DNA of 64,000 bases from Patulibacter sp. SYSU D01012 (GCF_017916475.1 NZ_JAFMTB010000001.1:1202849-1266848), one strand, 5' to 3'. Shown: positions 52,710 through 62,021, counted from the first letter of the stretch. Notes: a model not told the origin generated them from the sequence alone. Numbers and translations are program-made.

Positions 52710-53381
52710 TCAGGCGTCCGTCGTGCCGGGCCGTGCGGCGTCCGGTGCCGCCTCGCCCGGCGCGATCTCGCCCGAGCGGAACCGGCGCAGCTGGCCGTCC
52801 GGGCCCGGGATCGCCAGGACCGGCTCGTCGCCCGAGGCGTCGAGCACCGGCGTGACCGGCTCCGGCCGGCGGTCGGCGCAGTCGCCCAGCGCCGCGGCCA
52901 CCGTGGACCAGGCGGTCAGGGCCTCGAGCTGCCGCAGCGTGGGGAAGGCGAGCACCGCGGTGCCGGCCTCGGCGTCCGCCAGCAGCGCGCGGGGCGTCGC
53001 CCAGCGGCTGTCGACGATCTCCTCGCCGTCGATCTCCACCGGCGCGTCGTGGGGCAGCCCGGCGAGGAAGAACGCGGTGTCGAAGCGCATCGGCAGCGCC
53101 TCCGGCGTCACCCAGCGGTCGAACGGGACGAGCGCGTCGGCGTCGACGCGGACGCCGACCTCCTCGCGGGCCTCGCGGGCCGCGGCCGCGCGCCACCCCG
53201 TCTCGCCCGGGCCGTCGCCCGGCTCGACGCGGCCGCCGGGGAAGACCCAGAAGCCGCCCATGAACCGCGCACGCCGCGTGCGCTGGCCGACGAGCACCTC
53301 CAGGCCGTCCGCGCCGTCGCGCAGGGCGATCACGGCCGCGGCCATGCGGGGCGCGACGGGCGGGGTGGGAGCGTCGGTCAC
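52710..53381 (-). CDS. NUDIX hydrolase
   Basis: A 223-residue pyrophosphohydrolase. The NUDIX box is GGRVEPGDGPGETGWRAAAAREAREEVGV in pieces: it has G at the front, and REAREEVG carries the metal-binding Glu residues; the spacing is slightly longer than the 23-residue consensus (insert GPGET). FPGG precedes it. The C-terminal part resembles NUDT19/CoA-type members. GTG 53381 overlaps the lipoprotein stop, so the pair is coupled. Substrate unknown. Confidence 0.88.
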   Translation of the reverse strand: MTDAPTPPVAPRMAAAVIALRDGADGLEVLVGQRTRRARFMGGFWVFPGGRVEPGDGPGETGWRAAAAREAREEVGVRVDADALVPFDRWVTPEALPMRFDTAFFLAGLPHDAPVEIDGEEIVDSRWATPRALLADAEAGTAVLAFPTLRQLEALTAWSTVAAALGDCADRRPEPVTPVLDASGDEPVLAIPGPDGQLRRFRSGEIAPGEAAPDAARPGTTDA

Positions 53382-53929
53382 GGTCGCCGTCCTTCCGGGG
53401 TGGGGGGCGCGAAGGCGCCGTAGTCGATCCGCCAGCGGCCGTCGACGCGCCGCAGGGGCAGCGGCGCGTGCGCGTCGACCGTCAGGGTGGCCTGGTCGCC
53501 CGCGATCACCACGCGCGCCCGCCGCAGCGCGGCGACGTCGGCCGTGGTCGGGCCCTGCGAGGCGTTCGCCAGGTGCCGCAGCAGCCCGGCGCAGTCGCCC
53601 GCGGGGCCGCCGCCGGCCCGCAGGAGCGCGTCGACGCCCACGGCGACGGCGCAGGCCGCCTCGTCGTCGTGGTCGCGCAGCGCGATCGCGTACGTGCGGG
53701 CCGCCGCGACCACCGCGCCGGCCCGCGCGCCCGTCGCGGGGCGCCCGCCCGCCGCGTAGCGGCCGAGCCGCGCCACCGGGTCGTCCTGCGCGACCGTCGG
53801 CGTGGTGCCGGCGGTCGCGGGAGGCGCGGCGGCCGCGGACGTCGTGGACGGCACGTCCCCGCCGCACCCGGCCGTCGCGAGCGCCGCGGCGGCGACCAGG
53901 ACGGGGAGCAGGGGGCGGGCGGCGGGCAT
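53378..53929 (-). CDS. hypothetical lipoprotein
   Basis: A 183-residue product with a signal peptide and lipobox (LATAGCGG). After a Thr/Ala/Pro linker, a small domain has a Cys pair (ACAVAV, DCAGLL) that may form a disulfide, and ends in LPLRRVDGRWRIDYGAFAPP, a pattern common in secreted nuclear-transport-factor-like domains. Function unknown. It is cotranscribed with the NUDIX gene. Confidence 0.75.
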   Translation of the reverse strand: MPAARPLLPVLVAAAALATAGCGGDVPSTTSAAAAPPATAGTTPTVAQDDPVARLGRYAAGGRPATGARAGAVVAAARTYAIALRDHDDEAACAVAVGVDALLRAGGGPAGDCAGLLRHLANASQGPTTADVAALRRARVVIAGDQATLTVDAHAPLPLRRVDGRWRIDYGAFAPPTPEGRRP

Positions 53930-53962
53930 CGGGGGCGGGGCGCGGACGCGCGTCCGCCCAGC

Positions 53963-55396
53963 CTAGTCCAGCGCCGGGGCGAGCGGCAGGGGCTCGGGCG
54001 ACGCGCCGCCGGGGCGGGCGCGTCCGGGGGCCAGGAGCCCGACGAGCGCCCCGACGGCGAGGACGGCGGCGCCGACCGGGATCGCGTCCGTCAGGCCCGC
54101 GTTGTAGGCCGCGGGCGACGCGTACGACCCCGACCCGGCGAAGACGGTGGCCAGCACCGCGATGCCGAACACGCCGCCGACCTCGCGGATCATGCTGCTC
54201 GCGCCCGACGCCTTGCCGGCCAGCGCGGCCGGCGCGGCGGCCAGGACGGCCCCGGTCACCGGGGCGATGACGAGGCCCATCCCGACGCCCGCGAGCACGA
54301 ACGGCGGGACGAGCTCGCCGTACGGCACGTCGACGGCGGTGATCCGCGACAGCCAGAACAGGCCGACGGCCTGCAGCGCCATGCCGGCGACGAGCAGCGG
54401 CCGCGCCCCGATCCGGTCGGCCAGGATCCCGGCGATCGGGGCGGCGACGACCGGCATCCCCGTCCACGGCAGCGTGCGCAGGCCCGCTTCGAGCGGCCCC
54501 ATCCCCTGCACGACCTGGAAGAACTGGTTGAGCAGGAAGATCGAGCCGAACATCCCGAAGAACATCGCGAAGAGCAGCAGGTTCGTCGCCGAGAACGGCG
54601 CGGAGCGGAACAGCCGCAGCGGCAGCATCGGCCCGGTGCTGCGGCGCTCCCACGCCACGAAGAGGGCCAGGACGACGACGCCCGCGGCGATCGGGCCGAG
54701 CACCTCGCCGCTGCCCCAGCCCGCCTGCTGGCTGTGGATGATCCCGTAGGTCAGGCCGAGCAGCCCGAGCGACGAGAGGACGGTGCCCACGCGGTCCAGG
54801 GGCGTCTCGCGGCCGCGCTCGCCGTAGGACTCGCGCACGTTGCGCAGGACGAGCGGGACGAGCGCCAGGCCGACGGGCACGTGGAGCCAGAAGATCCACG
54901 ACCAGTGCCCGGCCTCGACGATCGCGCCGCCGACGGCCGGGCCGAGCGCGACGCCGAGCCCGGACACGGCGCCCCACAGGCCGATCGCCGGTCCGCGCCG
55001 GTCCGCGGGGACGGCGTCGGCGATGATCGCCAGCGTCAGGGGCGTGACGATCGCCGCGCCGATGCCCTGCAGCGCGCGGCCCGCCACGAGCAGGCCGACG
55101 CTCGGGCTCAGCGCGCAGACGACGCTCGCGCCCGTGAAGAGCGCCAGGCCGACCAGGAACGTCCGGCGCCGGCCGAACCGGTCGCCGACCGCGGCCCCGG
55201 TCAGCAGGAAGACGGCGAAGGCGAGCGTGTAGGCGTTGACCGTCCACTCGAGCGACTGGAGGCTGCCGCCGAGGTCGGCGCGGATCGACGGCAGGGCGAT
55301 GCCGACGACGAGGTTGTCGAGCGACGTCATGAAGACCGCGACGGCGACGATCGCGACGACGCGGAACGGGTGGGCCACGGGGGGCCGATCGGACAT
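53963..55396 (-). CDS. MFS drug exporter (DHA2/EmrB-QacA family)
   Basis: The 477-residue product has about 14 hydrophobic segments, fitting the DHA2 group. Motif A (GDRFGRRRTFL) follows TM2, and motif C appears as GLGVALGPAVGGAIVE. TM1 carries FMTSLDNLVVGIALPSI, which has the conserved Asp. It probably exports a toxic compound using the proton gradient. A TetR-family gene lies just upstream on the same strand with a strong operator before it. Confidence 0.9.
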   Translation of the reverse strand: MSDRPPVAHPFRVVAIVAVAVFMTSLDNLVVGIALPSIRADLGGSLQSLEWTVNAYTLAFAVFLLTGAAVGDRFGRRRTFLVGLALFTGASVVCALSPSVGLLVAGRALQGIGAAIVTPLTLAIIADAVPADRRGPAIGLWGAVSGLGVALGPAVGGAIVEAGHWSWIFWLHVPVGLALVPLVLRNVRESYGERGRETPLDRVGTVLSSLGLLGLTYGIIHSQQAGWGSGEVLGPIAAGVVVLALFVAWERRSTGPMLPLRLFRSAPFSATNLLLFAMFFGMFGSIFLLNQFFQVVQGMGPLEAGLRTLPWTGMPVVAAPIAGILADRIGARPLLVAGMALQAVGLFWLSRITAVDVPYGELVPPFVLAGVGMGLVIAPVTGAVLAAAPAALAGKASGASSMIREVGGVFGIAVLATVFAGSGSYASPAAYNAGLTDAIPVGAAVLAVGALVGLLAPGRARPGGASPEPLPLAPALD

Positions 55397-55489
55397 GGTG
55401 GGGCTCCGGGATGACGGGGTGGTGGGGCGGGCTCGCCGCGTGGCGCGCAGGCACCGGGCGGGCGGGGCGAGGGGACGGGGAGGACGGGG

Positions 55490-56071
55490 TCAGGGGCCGG
55501 CGTCGCCTCCGCGGCCGCCGTCGGCGTCGTCCGCGCACTCCGACGCGATGGCCCCGGTCAGCACGCGGGCCCAGTCCTCGTCGACGCCCTGCAGGTCGAG
55601 TGCGACGGTGACGTTGAGCAGCATGCCCTGGGCGAAGAAGGCGTTGACGGCTTCGGGCGGGGCGCCGGTCTCGCGCGTCACGAGGGCGACGAGATCGCGG
55701 AACGAGTCCCGCATCGCCTCGCGGATCTGCGGGTGGGTCGGCGACGCCGCGTGCGCGTGGAGCTGCCCGAGGATGACCTCGCGCTCCTCGAGCAGCCCGA
55801 CGTACGCGCCGCCCATCGCCGCGGCGACGTCCTCGCCGCGGGCGCGCGCCGCGGCCGCCGCGTCGGCGAAGCGCTCGTGGATCAGGCGGTTGCAGCGCTG
55901 CACGATCGCGACGGCCAGGTCCTCCTTCGAGGGGAAGAGCCGGAAGAGGTAGGCGTGCGAGATGCCGGCGGCCTTCGCGATCTCGAGCGTCGGCGTCGCC
56001 TCGAAGCCGGCCTGGGCCACGAGCGGCGCGGCCGCCTCGATGACGGCGGCGCGGCGCTCCTCGGCGGACAT
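55490..56071 (-). CDS. TetR-family regulator of the MFS exporter
   Basis: A helix-turn-helix at about residues 25-48 (ATPTLEIAKAAGISHAYLFRLF) is followed by a ligand-binding domain. From ATG 56071 the product is 193 residues; GTG 56086 is an in-frame alternative that adds VSPVR and abuts the operator. An Asp/Gly-rich tail ends the protein. It lies upstream of the MFS gene in the same direction, a common resistance arrangement. Confidence 0.88.
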   Translation of the reverse strand: MSAEERRAAVIEAAAPLVAQAGFEATPTLEIAKAAGISHAYLFRLFPSKEDLAVAIVQRCNRLIHERFADAAAAARARGEDVAAAMGGAYVGLLEEREVILGQLHAHAASPTHPQIREAMRDSFRDLVALVTRETGAPPEAVNAFFAQGMLLNVTVALDLQGVDEDWARVLTGAIASECADDADGGRGGDAGP

Positions 56072-56086
56072 GCGGACGGGGGACAC

Positions 56087-56110
56087 GGAAGTGAGTGTGC
56101 ACTCACTTCC
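56087..56110. promoter_or_regulatory. operator of the MFS-TetR unit
   Basis: An 11-bp perfect inverted repeat, GGAAGTGAGTG and CACTCACTTCC, with a two-base centre. It is next to the tetR start and lies between it and the divergent mannosyltransferase gene. It is clearly AT-richer than its surroundings, as operators here tend to be. Confidence 0.75.
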
Positions 56111-56179
56111 TTCCCGTGTCAAGGGCGGGCCGGGCGAAGCGCGCCGCACGCGGACCGGCGGCCCGCGATCCTTCGGGGC

Positions 56180-57490
56180 GTGAGCGACTCCCTCGCGCAG
56201 ACGGGCGCGCGCGGCCCGCGGGGCGCGTTCGCCGAGGCCCTCGGCCCCGCGTGGACGGGCGCGCTGCGCGAGGCCGTCCGGGCCTTCGCCCTGTCGCGGC
56301 TGGTCGTCTGGGCGGCCGGGCTGCTCGCCCTGCTGCTGCTGGGCTGGGCCGACTCGCGCGGCGCCCGCCTCGATCCGCTGTGGGCGTGCCGGCCGACCGG
56401 CAGCGGGCCCGTCGACGTCCTCGTCGCCCCCGGCTGCCGGTGGGACTCCACCTGGTACCTGAAGATCGCGGGGCAGGGCTACTCGGTGACGGAGCCGGCG
56501 CGGTCGGCGTTCTTCCCGCTCTACCCGCTGCTCGTGAACGTCGTCTCGGCGCCGCTCGGCGGTGCCCTCGTGCCCGCGGGGCTCCTCGTCTCGTGGGCGT
56601 GCGCGCTGGGGTTCCTGACCGGCCTGCACCGCGTGGTGGCCGCCGCCCGCGACGCCGCGACCGCCACGACGGTCGTGCGCGTGGCCGCGTACGTGCCGCC
56701 GGCGATCTTCCTGTCGGCGATCTACACCGAGTCGCTGTTCCTGCTGCTGTCGTTCGCGGCGCTCGTGGCGGCGCGGCGGGACCGCTGGGCGCTCGCCGGG
56801 CTGCTCGCGGCCGTGGCGGCGTCGTGCCGCAGCATCGGCATCCTGCTGGTCGTTCCGCTCGCGGTGGAGTACCTGTGGGGGCGCCGCACGGGCGGCGCGC
56901 GCGCCGTGACGCGGTGGTGGCGGCCGCGGCACCGCCTGCGGCCCGACGTGCTGTGGATCGGCCTCGTGCCGCTCGGGTTCCTCGCCTACGCCGCGTTCCT
57001 GGGCATCGCGACGGGCGACCCCGCTGGCGCCGTCCGCGCCCAGGGGGACTGGGAGCGGACGTTCCTCACCCCGATCGGCGGCCTGGGGGCGGGGGCGTAC
57101 GTCATCGTCGGCCGCGCCGGCGACCTGCTCGGGCTCTGGTACATGGCGCCGCTCGCCCCCGGCCAGGTGCCCGGGCTGGCGCTCGCCCGCGACGTCGTGC
57201 TGCTCGTCATGGTCGGCGTGACGATCGCCGCGCTGTGGTGGGCGCGGCGGCGGATGCCGATCGCGTGGGTCGCCTGGGGCGTGGTCTCGCTCTGCTATCC
57301 GCTCTCGGTGCCGTCGATGCAGCAGCCGCTCATGTCGATGCCGCGGTTCATCCTCGCCGCCTTCCCGCTCCTGGTCGCCCTCGGGCTGTGGGCGCACGAG
57401 GGGCGGCGGATGCGCTGGGTGGCGCCGACGCTGCTCGTCCTGCAGGCGCTGTGGTCCGTGCTGTTCGTGTCGTGGACCTGGGCCGCCTGA
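56180..57490 (+). CDS. PIG-V-like mannosyltransferase (GT-C)
   Basis: A 436-residue integral membrane protein with about ten to eleven hydrophobic segments. The family motif CRWDSTWYLKIAGQGY lies in the first extracellular loop with the likely catalytic Asp, and FFPLYPLLVN follows. YTESLFLLLSF is also conserved. In eukaryotes PIG-V adds a mannose to GPI anchors; actinobacterial relatives use polyprenyl-phosphate-mannose for mannolipids or proteins. GTG 56180 is chosen; GATCCT seven bases upstream is a weak -10. Confidence 0.82.
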   Translation: MSDSLAQTGARGPRGAFAEALGPAWTGALREAVRAFALSRLVVWAAGLLALLLLGWADSRGARLDPLWACRPTGSGPVDVLVAPGCRWDSTWYLKIAGQGYSVTEPARSAFFPLYPLLVNVVSAPLGGALVPAGLLVSWACALGFLTGLHRVVAAARDAATATTVVRVAAYVPPAIFLSAIYTESLFLLLSFAALVAARRDRWALAGLLAAVAASCRSIGILLVVPLAVEYLWGRRTGGARAVTRWWRPRHRLRPDVLWIGLVPLGFLAYAAFLGIATGDPAGAVRAQGDWERTFLTPIGGLGAGAYVIVGRAGDLLGLWYMAPLAPGQVPGLALARDVVLLVMVGVTIAALWWARRRMPIAWVAWGVVSLCYPLSVPSMQQPLMSMPRFILAAFPLLVALGLWAHEGRRMRWVAPTLLVLQALWSVLFVSWTWAA

Positions 57491-57647
57491 GTCGCGGACG
57501 GCGCCGGCTGCCCCGCCGGGCGCCGGGGGGCCGCGCCACCCACGGGAAGGCGTCGCGCGCACCGCGGACCGGCCTGCCGCGCCCGGGCCCGACCGGCGCG
57601 CGGTCGGGCCGCCCGGTCGCGCGTCCCGGGACGGCGGGAGGGGCGCG

Positions 57648-58484
57648 CTACGCCGCGGCGTCGGGGCGCAGGTCCACGACGAGCGGGACGTGGTCCGAGG
57701 GCTTGAGGCCCTTGCGGTAGTCGCGGGCGATCCACACGGAGTCGATGCGCTCGGCGGTGCGGCGGTCGAGCAGCGCCAGGTCGATCCGCAGGCCGAAGTT
57801 CTTGTGGAAGGACCCGGCGCGGTAGTCCCACCAGGTGAAGACGGGCTCGCCGGCGACGTCGAGCGCGTCGTTGTACGCGACGTGCGCGTCGACGAGGTCA
57901 CCGGCGTCCAGGACGTTCCGCAGCGCGGCGCGCTCGGGCGCGGAGACGTGCGTGTGGCCGACGAACCGCGCCGGGTTCCACACGTCCTGGTCGGTCGGGC
58001 AGACGTTCATGTCGCCGAGGATCGCGACGGGGCCGGCGTCGGCCAGCACGCGGGCGCGGTCGGCCATCGCGCGCAGGAACTCCAGCTTCGCCTCGTAGTC
58101 GGGGTGGTCGAGCGCCTTGCCGTTCGGCACGTAGACGGAGACGACGCGCAGGTCGCCGACGGTCGTCTCGACCCACCGCGCCTGCGTCGGGTCGGGCTCC
58201 ATCGGCAGGCCGGCGATCGTCGCGCCGCTCGGGGTCGTCGCCGGGTCGCCGTCGTCGGGGTCCGCGGCGTCGATCCGGGTGAGCACCGCCACGCCGTTCC
58301 ACTGGCCGCCCGAGTGGTCGTCCGTCCGGTACCCGGCGGCGGCCAGCTCGGCCCGCGGCAGCTTCTCGGGCGAGCACTTCGTCTCCTGCAGGCAGAGGAC
58401 GTCCGGCTCGAGCTCGGCGAGCAGCTCGAGCACCCGCGGCATGCGGGCGCGGAGCGAGGCGACGTTCCACGAGATCAGGCGCAC
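57648..58484 (-). CDS. xthA: exodeoxyribonuclease III / AP endonuclease
   Basis: Cuts DNA at abasic sites and trims 3' ends. Catalytic motifs are ISWNV, LQETK (metal Glu), SVYVPNG, LGDMNVCPTDQD, FTWWDYR, and the final KPSDHVPLVVDL with the general-base His. It has 278 residues, full length. It starts at GTG 58484; CACCAT six bases upstream on the - strand may be a weak -10. The downstream 150 bp shows no gene. Confidence 0.95.
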   Translation of the reverse strand: MRLISWNVASLRARMPRVLELLAELEPDVLCLQETKCSPEKLPRAELAAAGYRTDDHSGGQWNGVAVLTRIDAADPDDGDPATTPSGATIAGLPMEPDPTQARWVETTVGDLRVVSVYVPNGKALDHPDYEAKLEFLRAMADRARVLADAGPVAILGDMNVCPTDQDVWNPARFVGHTHVSAPERAALRNVLDAGDLVDAHVAYNDALDVAGEPVFTWWDYRAGSFHKNFGLRIDLALLDRRTAERIDSVWIARDYRKGLKPSDHVPLVVDLRPDAAA

Positions 58485-58525
58485 GGACCGATGGTGCCGG
58501 GTCGGGCGGTCGGGTCGCCGGACGG

Positions 58526-59332
58526 TCAGCGGCCGCGCCACACGGGGGCGCGCTTCTCCACGAACGCGCTGACGCCCTCGTGCAGGTCCTCCGTGCGGAA
58601 CGAGGCGGCCCGCAGCTCGAGCAGCTCGCGCTCCGTGGCCGCGTCCAGCTCGCCCTCCGCCCGCAGCAGCGCGCGCAGCACCGCCTTCGTGCCGCGGACG
58701 GACACCGGGGCGTTGCCGGCGATCTCGGACGCGAGCGCGAGGACCTCGTCCTGCAGGTCGTCCGCGTCGGCCGTCCCGTTGACCAGGCCCCACGCCAGGG
58801 CGGTGTGGGGGTCGATCGGCGCGCCGAGCAGGAACAGCTCGCGGGTGCGGGCGACGCCGATGACGTCGAGGAACCGCCGCAGCCCGGTGTGGGGGTACAC
58901 CAGGCCGAGCTTCGCCGGCGGCATGCCGAGCTGGATGTGGTCCGCGGCGACGCGCAGGTCGCACGCGAGCGCCAGCTCCAGGCCGCCGCCCATCGTGGGC
59001 CCCGGCAGCGCGGCGATCGTCGGCACGTCGCACGCCTCGAGCGCCTGGATCGCGGCGGTGAACGGGTGCGCGATGAGCGCCTCGGCGCGCCGCTGGAACT
59101 CCTCGCGGGGCAGGCCGCAGAGGCCGCCCAGGTCGTACCCGGAGGAGAACCGGCCGCCGGCACCGGTCAGGACGATCGCCCGCGCGCCGGAGTCCGGCGC
59201 CGCCAGCTCGGTGACCGCCGCGGCGAGCGCGTCGAGCAGCGGGTGGTCGAGCGCGCCGCGCTTGTCGGGGTTGGAGATCGTCAGGCGCACGACGCCCTCG
59301 GCCGGGTGGTCGCGCAGCAGCTCGCCGGTCAT
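58526..59332 (-). CDS. enoyl-CoA hydratase/isomerase family protein (crotonase)
   Basis: A 268-residue crotonase fold. The oxyanion-hole parts are GGRFSSGYDL and GPTMGGGLELALACDLRVAA, where the first catalytic Glu is kept (GLEL). The second Glu, normally in a PE motif in the next helix, is replaced (MPPAKLGLVYPHTG). So a true hydratase activity is doubtful; an isomerase or other crotonase reaction is more likely. TATCGT lies nine bases before the ATG on the - strand. Confidence 0.85.
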   Translation of the reverse strand: MTGELLRDHPAEGVVRLTISNPDKRGALDHPLLDALAAAVTELAAPDSGARAIVLTGAGGRFSSGYDLGGLCGLPREEFQRRAEALIAHPFTAAIQALEACDVPTIAALPGPTMGGGLELALACDLRVAADHIQLGMPPAKLGLVYPHTGLRRFLDVIGVARTRELFLLGAPIDPHTALAWGLVNGTADADDLQDEVLALASEIAGNAPVSVRGTKAVLRALLRAEGELDAATERELLELRAASFRTEDLHEGVSAFVEKRAPVWRGR

Positions 59333-59341
59333 GGGCGGCGC

Positions 59342-59347
59342 ACGATA
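59342..59347 (-). promoter_or_regulatory. -10 element TATCGT of the crotonase gene
   Basis: On the - strand TATCGT ends nine bases before ATG 59332, giving at most a three-base leader. Confidence 0.4.
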
Positions 59348-59448
59348 GCCACCGCCGCGGCGCGTCGCGACTCCCGGTAGGACGGTGTCGACTCCGTGCC
59401 GTCCGCGCGCCGGATCCGTGCCGTCGTGGCGGCTCGGGGACGCGGCGG

Positions 59449-59454
59449 TAGGCT
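59449..59454 (+). promoter_or_regulatory. -10 element TAGGCT, leaderless esterase promoter
   Basis: TAGGCT ends six bases before ATG 59461. It would drive the esterase and the coupled glycerol kinase. Confidence 0.55.
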
Positions 59455-59460
59455 GGCGCC

Positions 59461-60534
59461 ATGGACGCCCCCGGCACGGCCCGCGAGCCCGTCGTCCGCC
59501 GCTACGGTCCCGCCAGCACGCAGACGCTGCGCGTCGCGGCCGGGGTCCGGCGCACCCTGCTGCCCCTCGCCAGCGGCTGGCGGATGACGCCGCGCGGGAT
59601 CCGGATGCTGCAGCGGCTGACCGACCCGACGGAGCACGTGCCCGTGCTGCGCGGCACCGAGGTGCAGCACGCGCAGGTCGGCGGGATCCCCGGCGAGTGG
59701 GTCCGCGGCCCGCGGGCGCAGGCGGGGCCCGACCCGCGGACGGACCCGAACGCCAGCCTCGTGCTCTACCTGCACGGCGGCGGCTACGTCTACGGCTCGC
59801 CGCGCACGCACCGCAACCTCGTCTCGCGCCTGTCGCACGTCACGGGCCTGGCGGCGTTCTCCGTCGACTACCGCCTGCCGCCGGAGTGGACGATGCCCGC
59901 GCCGGTCGAGGACGCCCTCGCCGTCTACCGCGCGCTGCTCGAGCGGCACGACCCCGCGCGCATCGTGGTCGCCGGCGACTCCGCGGGCGGCGGGCTGGCC
60001 CACGAGCTGGCGCTCCACGCCGCCGAGGCCGGGCTGCCGGCGCCGGCGGGCCTGGTGCTCCTCTCGCCGTGGAGCGACCTGTCCGCCAGCGGCGAGTCCG
60101 TGCGCACGAACGCCGCGGCCGACCCGTTCATCCCCGAGATCGGGCTGCGCCGCTGCGCCCGCGTGGCGGTGGGCGGCGGCGACCCGGCGGACTGGCGCGT
60201 GTCGCCGCTCTTCGCGCCCGACGAGCTGCAGGCCCGGCTGCCGCCGACGCTCGTGCAGGTGGGCGAGGGCCAGACGCTGCGGGACGACGGCGAGCGCGTG
60301 GCCCGCACCCTCGCGCGCGTGGGCGTGCGCAGCGAGCTCGAGCTGTACGAGGGCACCATCCACGTGGCGGCGGTCTGGACAGGCACGCCGGAGGCCCGCG
60401 ACGCACTGCACCACATCGCGCGGTTCGTCGACGACGTGCTGCCGGCCGACGCGCCGGATCCGTCGGCCCGGGCGGAGTCGGAGGCGGCCGGCGAGGGCGG
60501 CACCGGACTGACGGCGGCGGAGGACGACGCATGA
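59461..60534 (+). CDS. alpha/beta hydrolase, hormone-sensitive-lipase family
   Basis: A 357-residue esterase or lipase. The oxyanion motif HGGGYVYG is at 105-112, the nucleophile Ser174 in GDSAGG, Asp probably in FIPE or nearby, and the catalytic His in EGTIHVAAVW. The N-terminal cap is about 90 residues. Its stop overlaps glpK as ATGA. The coupling to glycerol kinase suggests it frees glycerol from an acylglycerol, which is inference. Confidence 0.88.
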   Translation: MDAPGTAREPVVRRYGPASTQTLRVAAGVRRTLLPLASGWRMTPRGIRMLQRLTDPTEHVPVLRGTEVQHAQVGGIPGEWVRGPRAQAGPDPRTDPNASLVLYLHGGGYVYGSPRTHRNLVSRLSHVTGLAAFSVDYRLPPEWTMPAPVEDALAVYRALLERHDPARIVVAGDSAGGGLAHELALHAAEAGLPAPAGLVLLSPWSDLSASGESVRTNAAADPFIPEIGLRRCARVAVGGGDPADWRVSPLFAPDELQARLPPTLVQVGEGQTLRDDGERVARTLARVGVRSELELYEGTIHVAAVWTGTPEARDALHHIARFVDDVLPADAPDPSARAESEAAGEGGTGLTAAEDDA

Positions 60535-62021
60535 TCCTGTCGATCGACCAGGGCACGACGGGCACCACCTGCTTCGTCGTCGACGCGGACGGCGAGCCGA
60601 TCGGCCGCGCGTACCGCGAGTTCCGCCAGCACTTCCCGCACCCGGGCTGGGTCGAGCACGACGCCGGCGAGATCTGGGCGGTCACGCGGCGGGTGGCGCT
60701 CGAGGCGTGCGAGGACGCCGGCGTCGATCCCGCCGACCTGTCGGCGATCGGCATCACGAACCAGCGCGAGACGATCTGCGTGTGGGATCCGGCGACGGGC
60801 GAGCCGCTGCACCGGGCGATCGTCTGGCAGGACCGCCGCACCGCGGCGATGTGCGACGGGCTGCGCGCCGCGGGCCACGAGCCGCGCGTCCGCGAGCGCA
60901 CCGGCCTGGTCCTCGACCCGTACTTCTCGGCGACGAAGATCGCCTGGCTGCTCGAGGACGCGCCCGAGCTGCGCGAGCGCGCCCGGCGGGGGACCGCGGT
61001 CTTCGGGACCGTCGACTCGTGGCTGCTCTTCAAGCTGACGGGCGAGCACGTGACGGAGCCGTCGAACGCGTCGCGGACGATGCTCTACGACCTGGCCACG
61101 GGCGACTGGGACGACGAGCTGTGCGCCCTCTTCGGGGTGCCGCGGCGCGCGCTGCCCGAGATCCGACCCTCGATCGGCGGCTTCGGCCGCGTGATGCCCG
61201 GCGTGCTCGGCGACGCGTCCTGCCCCGTCGCGGGCGTCGCGGGCGACCAGCAGGCGGCGCTGTACGGCGAGGCGTGCCTGGACCGCGGCGAGGGCAAGAA
61301 CACCTTCGGCACCGGCTCGTTCGTGCTGCTCAACACGGGGACGGAGCAGGACGGAGGCCGCGTGCTGCACGACGGCCTGATCACCACCGTGGCGTGGCAG
61401 ATCGGGCAGCGGACCGTCTTCGCGCTCGAGGCGTCGGTCTTCGCCACCGGCGCCGCCGTGCAGTGGCTGCGCGACGGGCTGGGGATCATCGACAGCGCCG
61501 GCGAGACCGAGGCGCTGGCGGCGTCGCTCTCGTCGAACGACGGGGTGTACCTGGTGCCGGCGTTCGCCGGCCTGGGCGCCCCCCACTGGGATCCGTACGC
61601 CCGCGGCACCGTCGTCGGGCTGACGCGGGGCGCCACCCGGGCGCACCTGGCCCGGGCGACGCTCGAGGCGATCGCCTTCCAGACGCTCGACGCGGTCCGC
61701 GCGATGGAGGCCGCGGCCGGCGAGCCGCTGCGCGTGCTGAAGGCCGACGGCGGCGCGACCGCCAACCGCTGGCTCATGCAGTTCCAGGCCGACGTGCTCG
61801 GCGTGCCGGTCGTCGTGCCGGCGATCCACGAGACGACCGCCCTGGGCGCCGCGTTCCTGGCCGGCGTGGGGGTGGGGGCGTGGAGCCAGCGCGACGTGAC
61901 CCGCACGTGGCGCGAGGCGGCGCGGTACGAGCCGCGGATGGGGGCGGACGAGGCGCGCGAGCTCCACGCCGGCTGGCAGGCGGCGGTGGAGCGGTCGCTG
62001 CGTCAGGTCGCGCCGGACTGA
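60531..62021 (+). CDS. glpK: glycerol kinase
   Basis: Phosphorylates glycerol to glycerol-3-phosphate. The product has 496 residues: LSIDQGTTGTTC at the N-terminus, AIGITNQRET, IVWQDRRTA, VAGDQQAALYGEAC, and KADGGATANRWLMQFQADVLG near the C-terminus, all family signatures. It starts at ATG 60531, overlapping the esterase stop. The neighbouring PlsC-like acyltransferase could use the product in phospholipid synthesis. Confidence 0.96.
   Translation: MILSIDQGTTGTTCFVVDADGEPIGRAYREFRQHFPHPGWVEHDAGEIWAVTRRVALEACEDAGVDPADLSAIGITNQRETICVWDPATGEPLHRAIVWQDRRTAAMCDGLRAAGHEPRVRERTGLVLDPYFSATKIAWLLEDAPELRERARRGTAVFGTVDSWLLFKLTGEHVTEPSNASRTMLYDLATGDWDDELCALFGVPRRALPEIRPSIGGFGRVMPGVLGDASCPVAGVAGDQQAALYGEACLDRGEGKNTFGTGSFVLLNTGTEQDGGRVLHDGLITTVAWQIGQRTVFALEASVFATGAAVQWLRDGLGIIDSAGETEALAASLSSNDGVYLVPAFAGLGAPHWDPYARGTVVGLTRGATRAHLARATLEAIAFQTLDAVRAMEAAAGEPLRVLKADGGATANRWLMQFQADVLGVPVVVPAIHETTALGAAFLAGVGVGAWSQRDVTRTWREAARYEPRMGADEARELHAGWQAAVERSLRQVAPD

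Noticed and set aside
52710-56102. Open frame of over 1100 codons on the - strand
   Set aside because: Only its 3' end (the NUDIX gene) is real. The rest runs out of frame through the lipoprotein, MFS and TetR genes.
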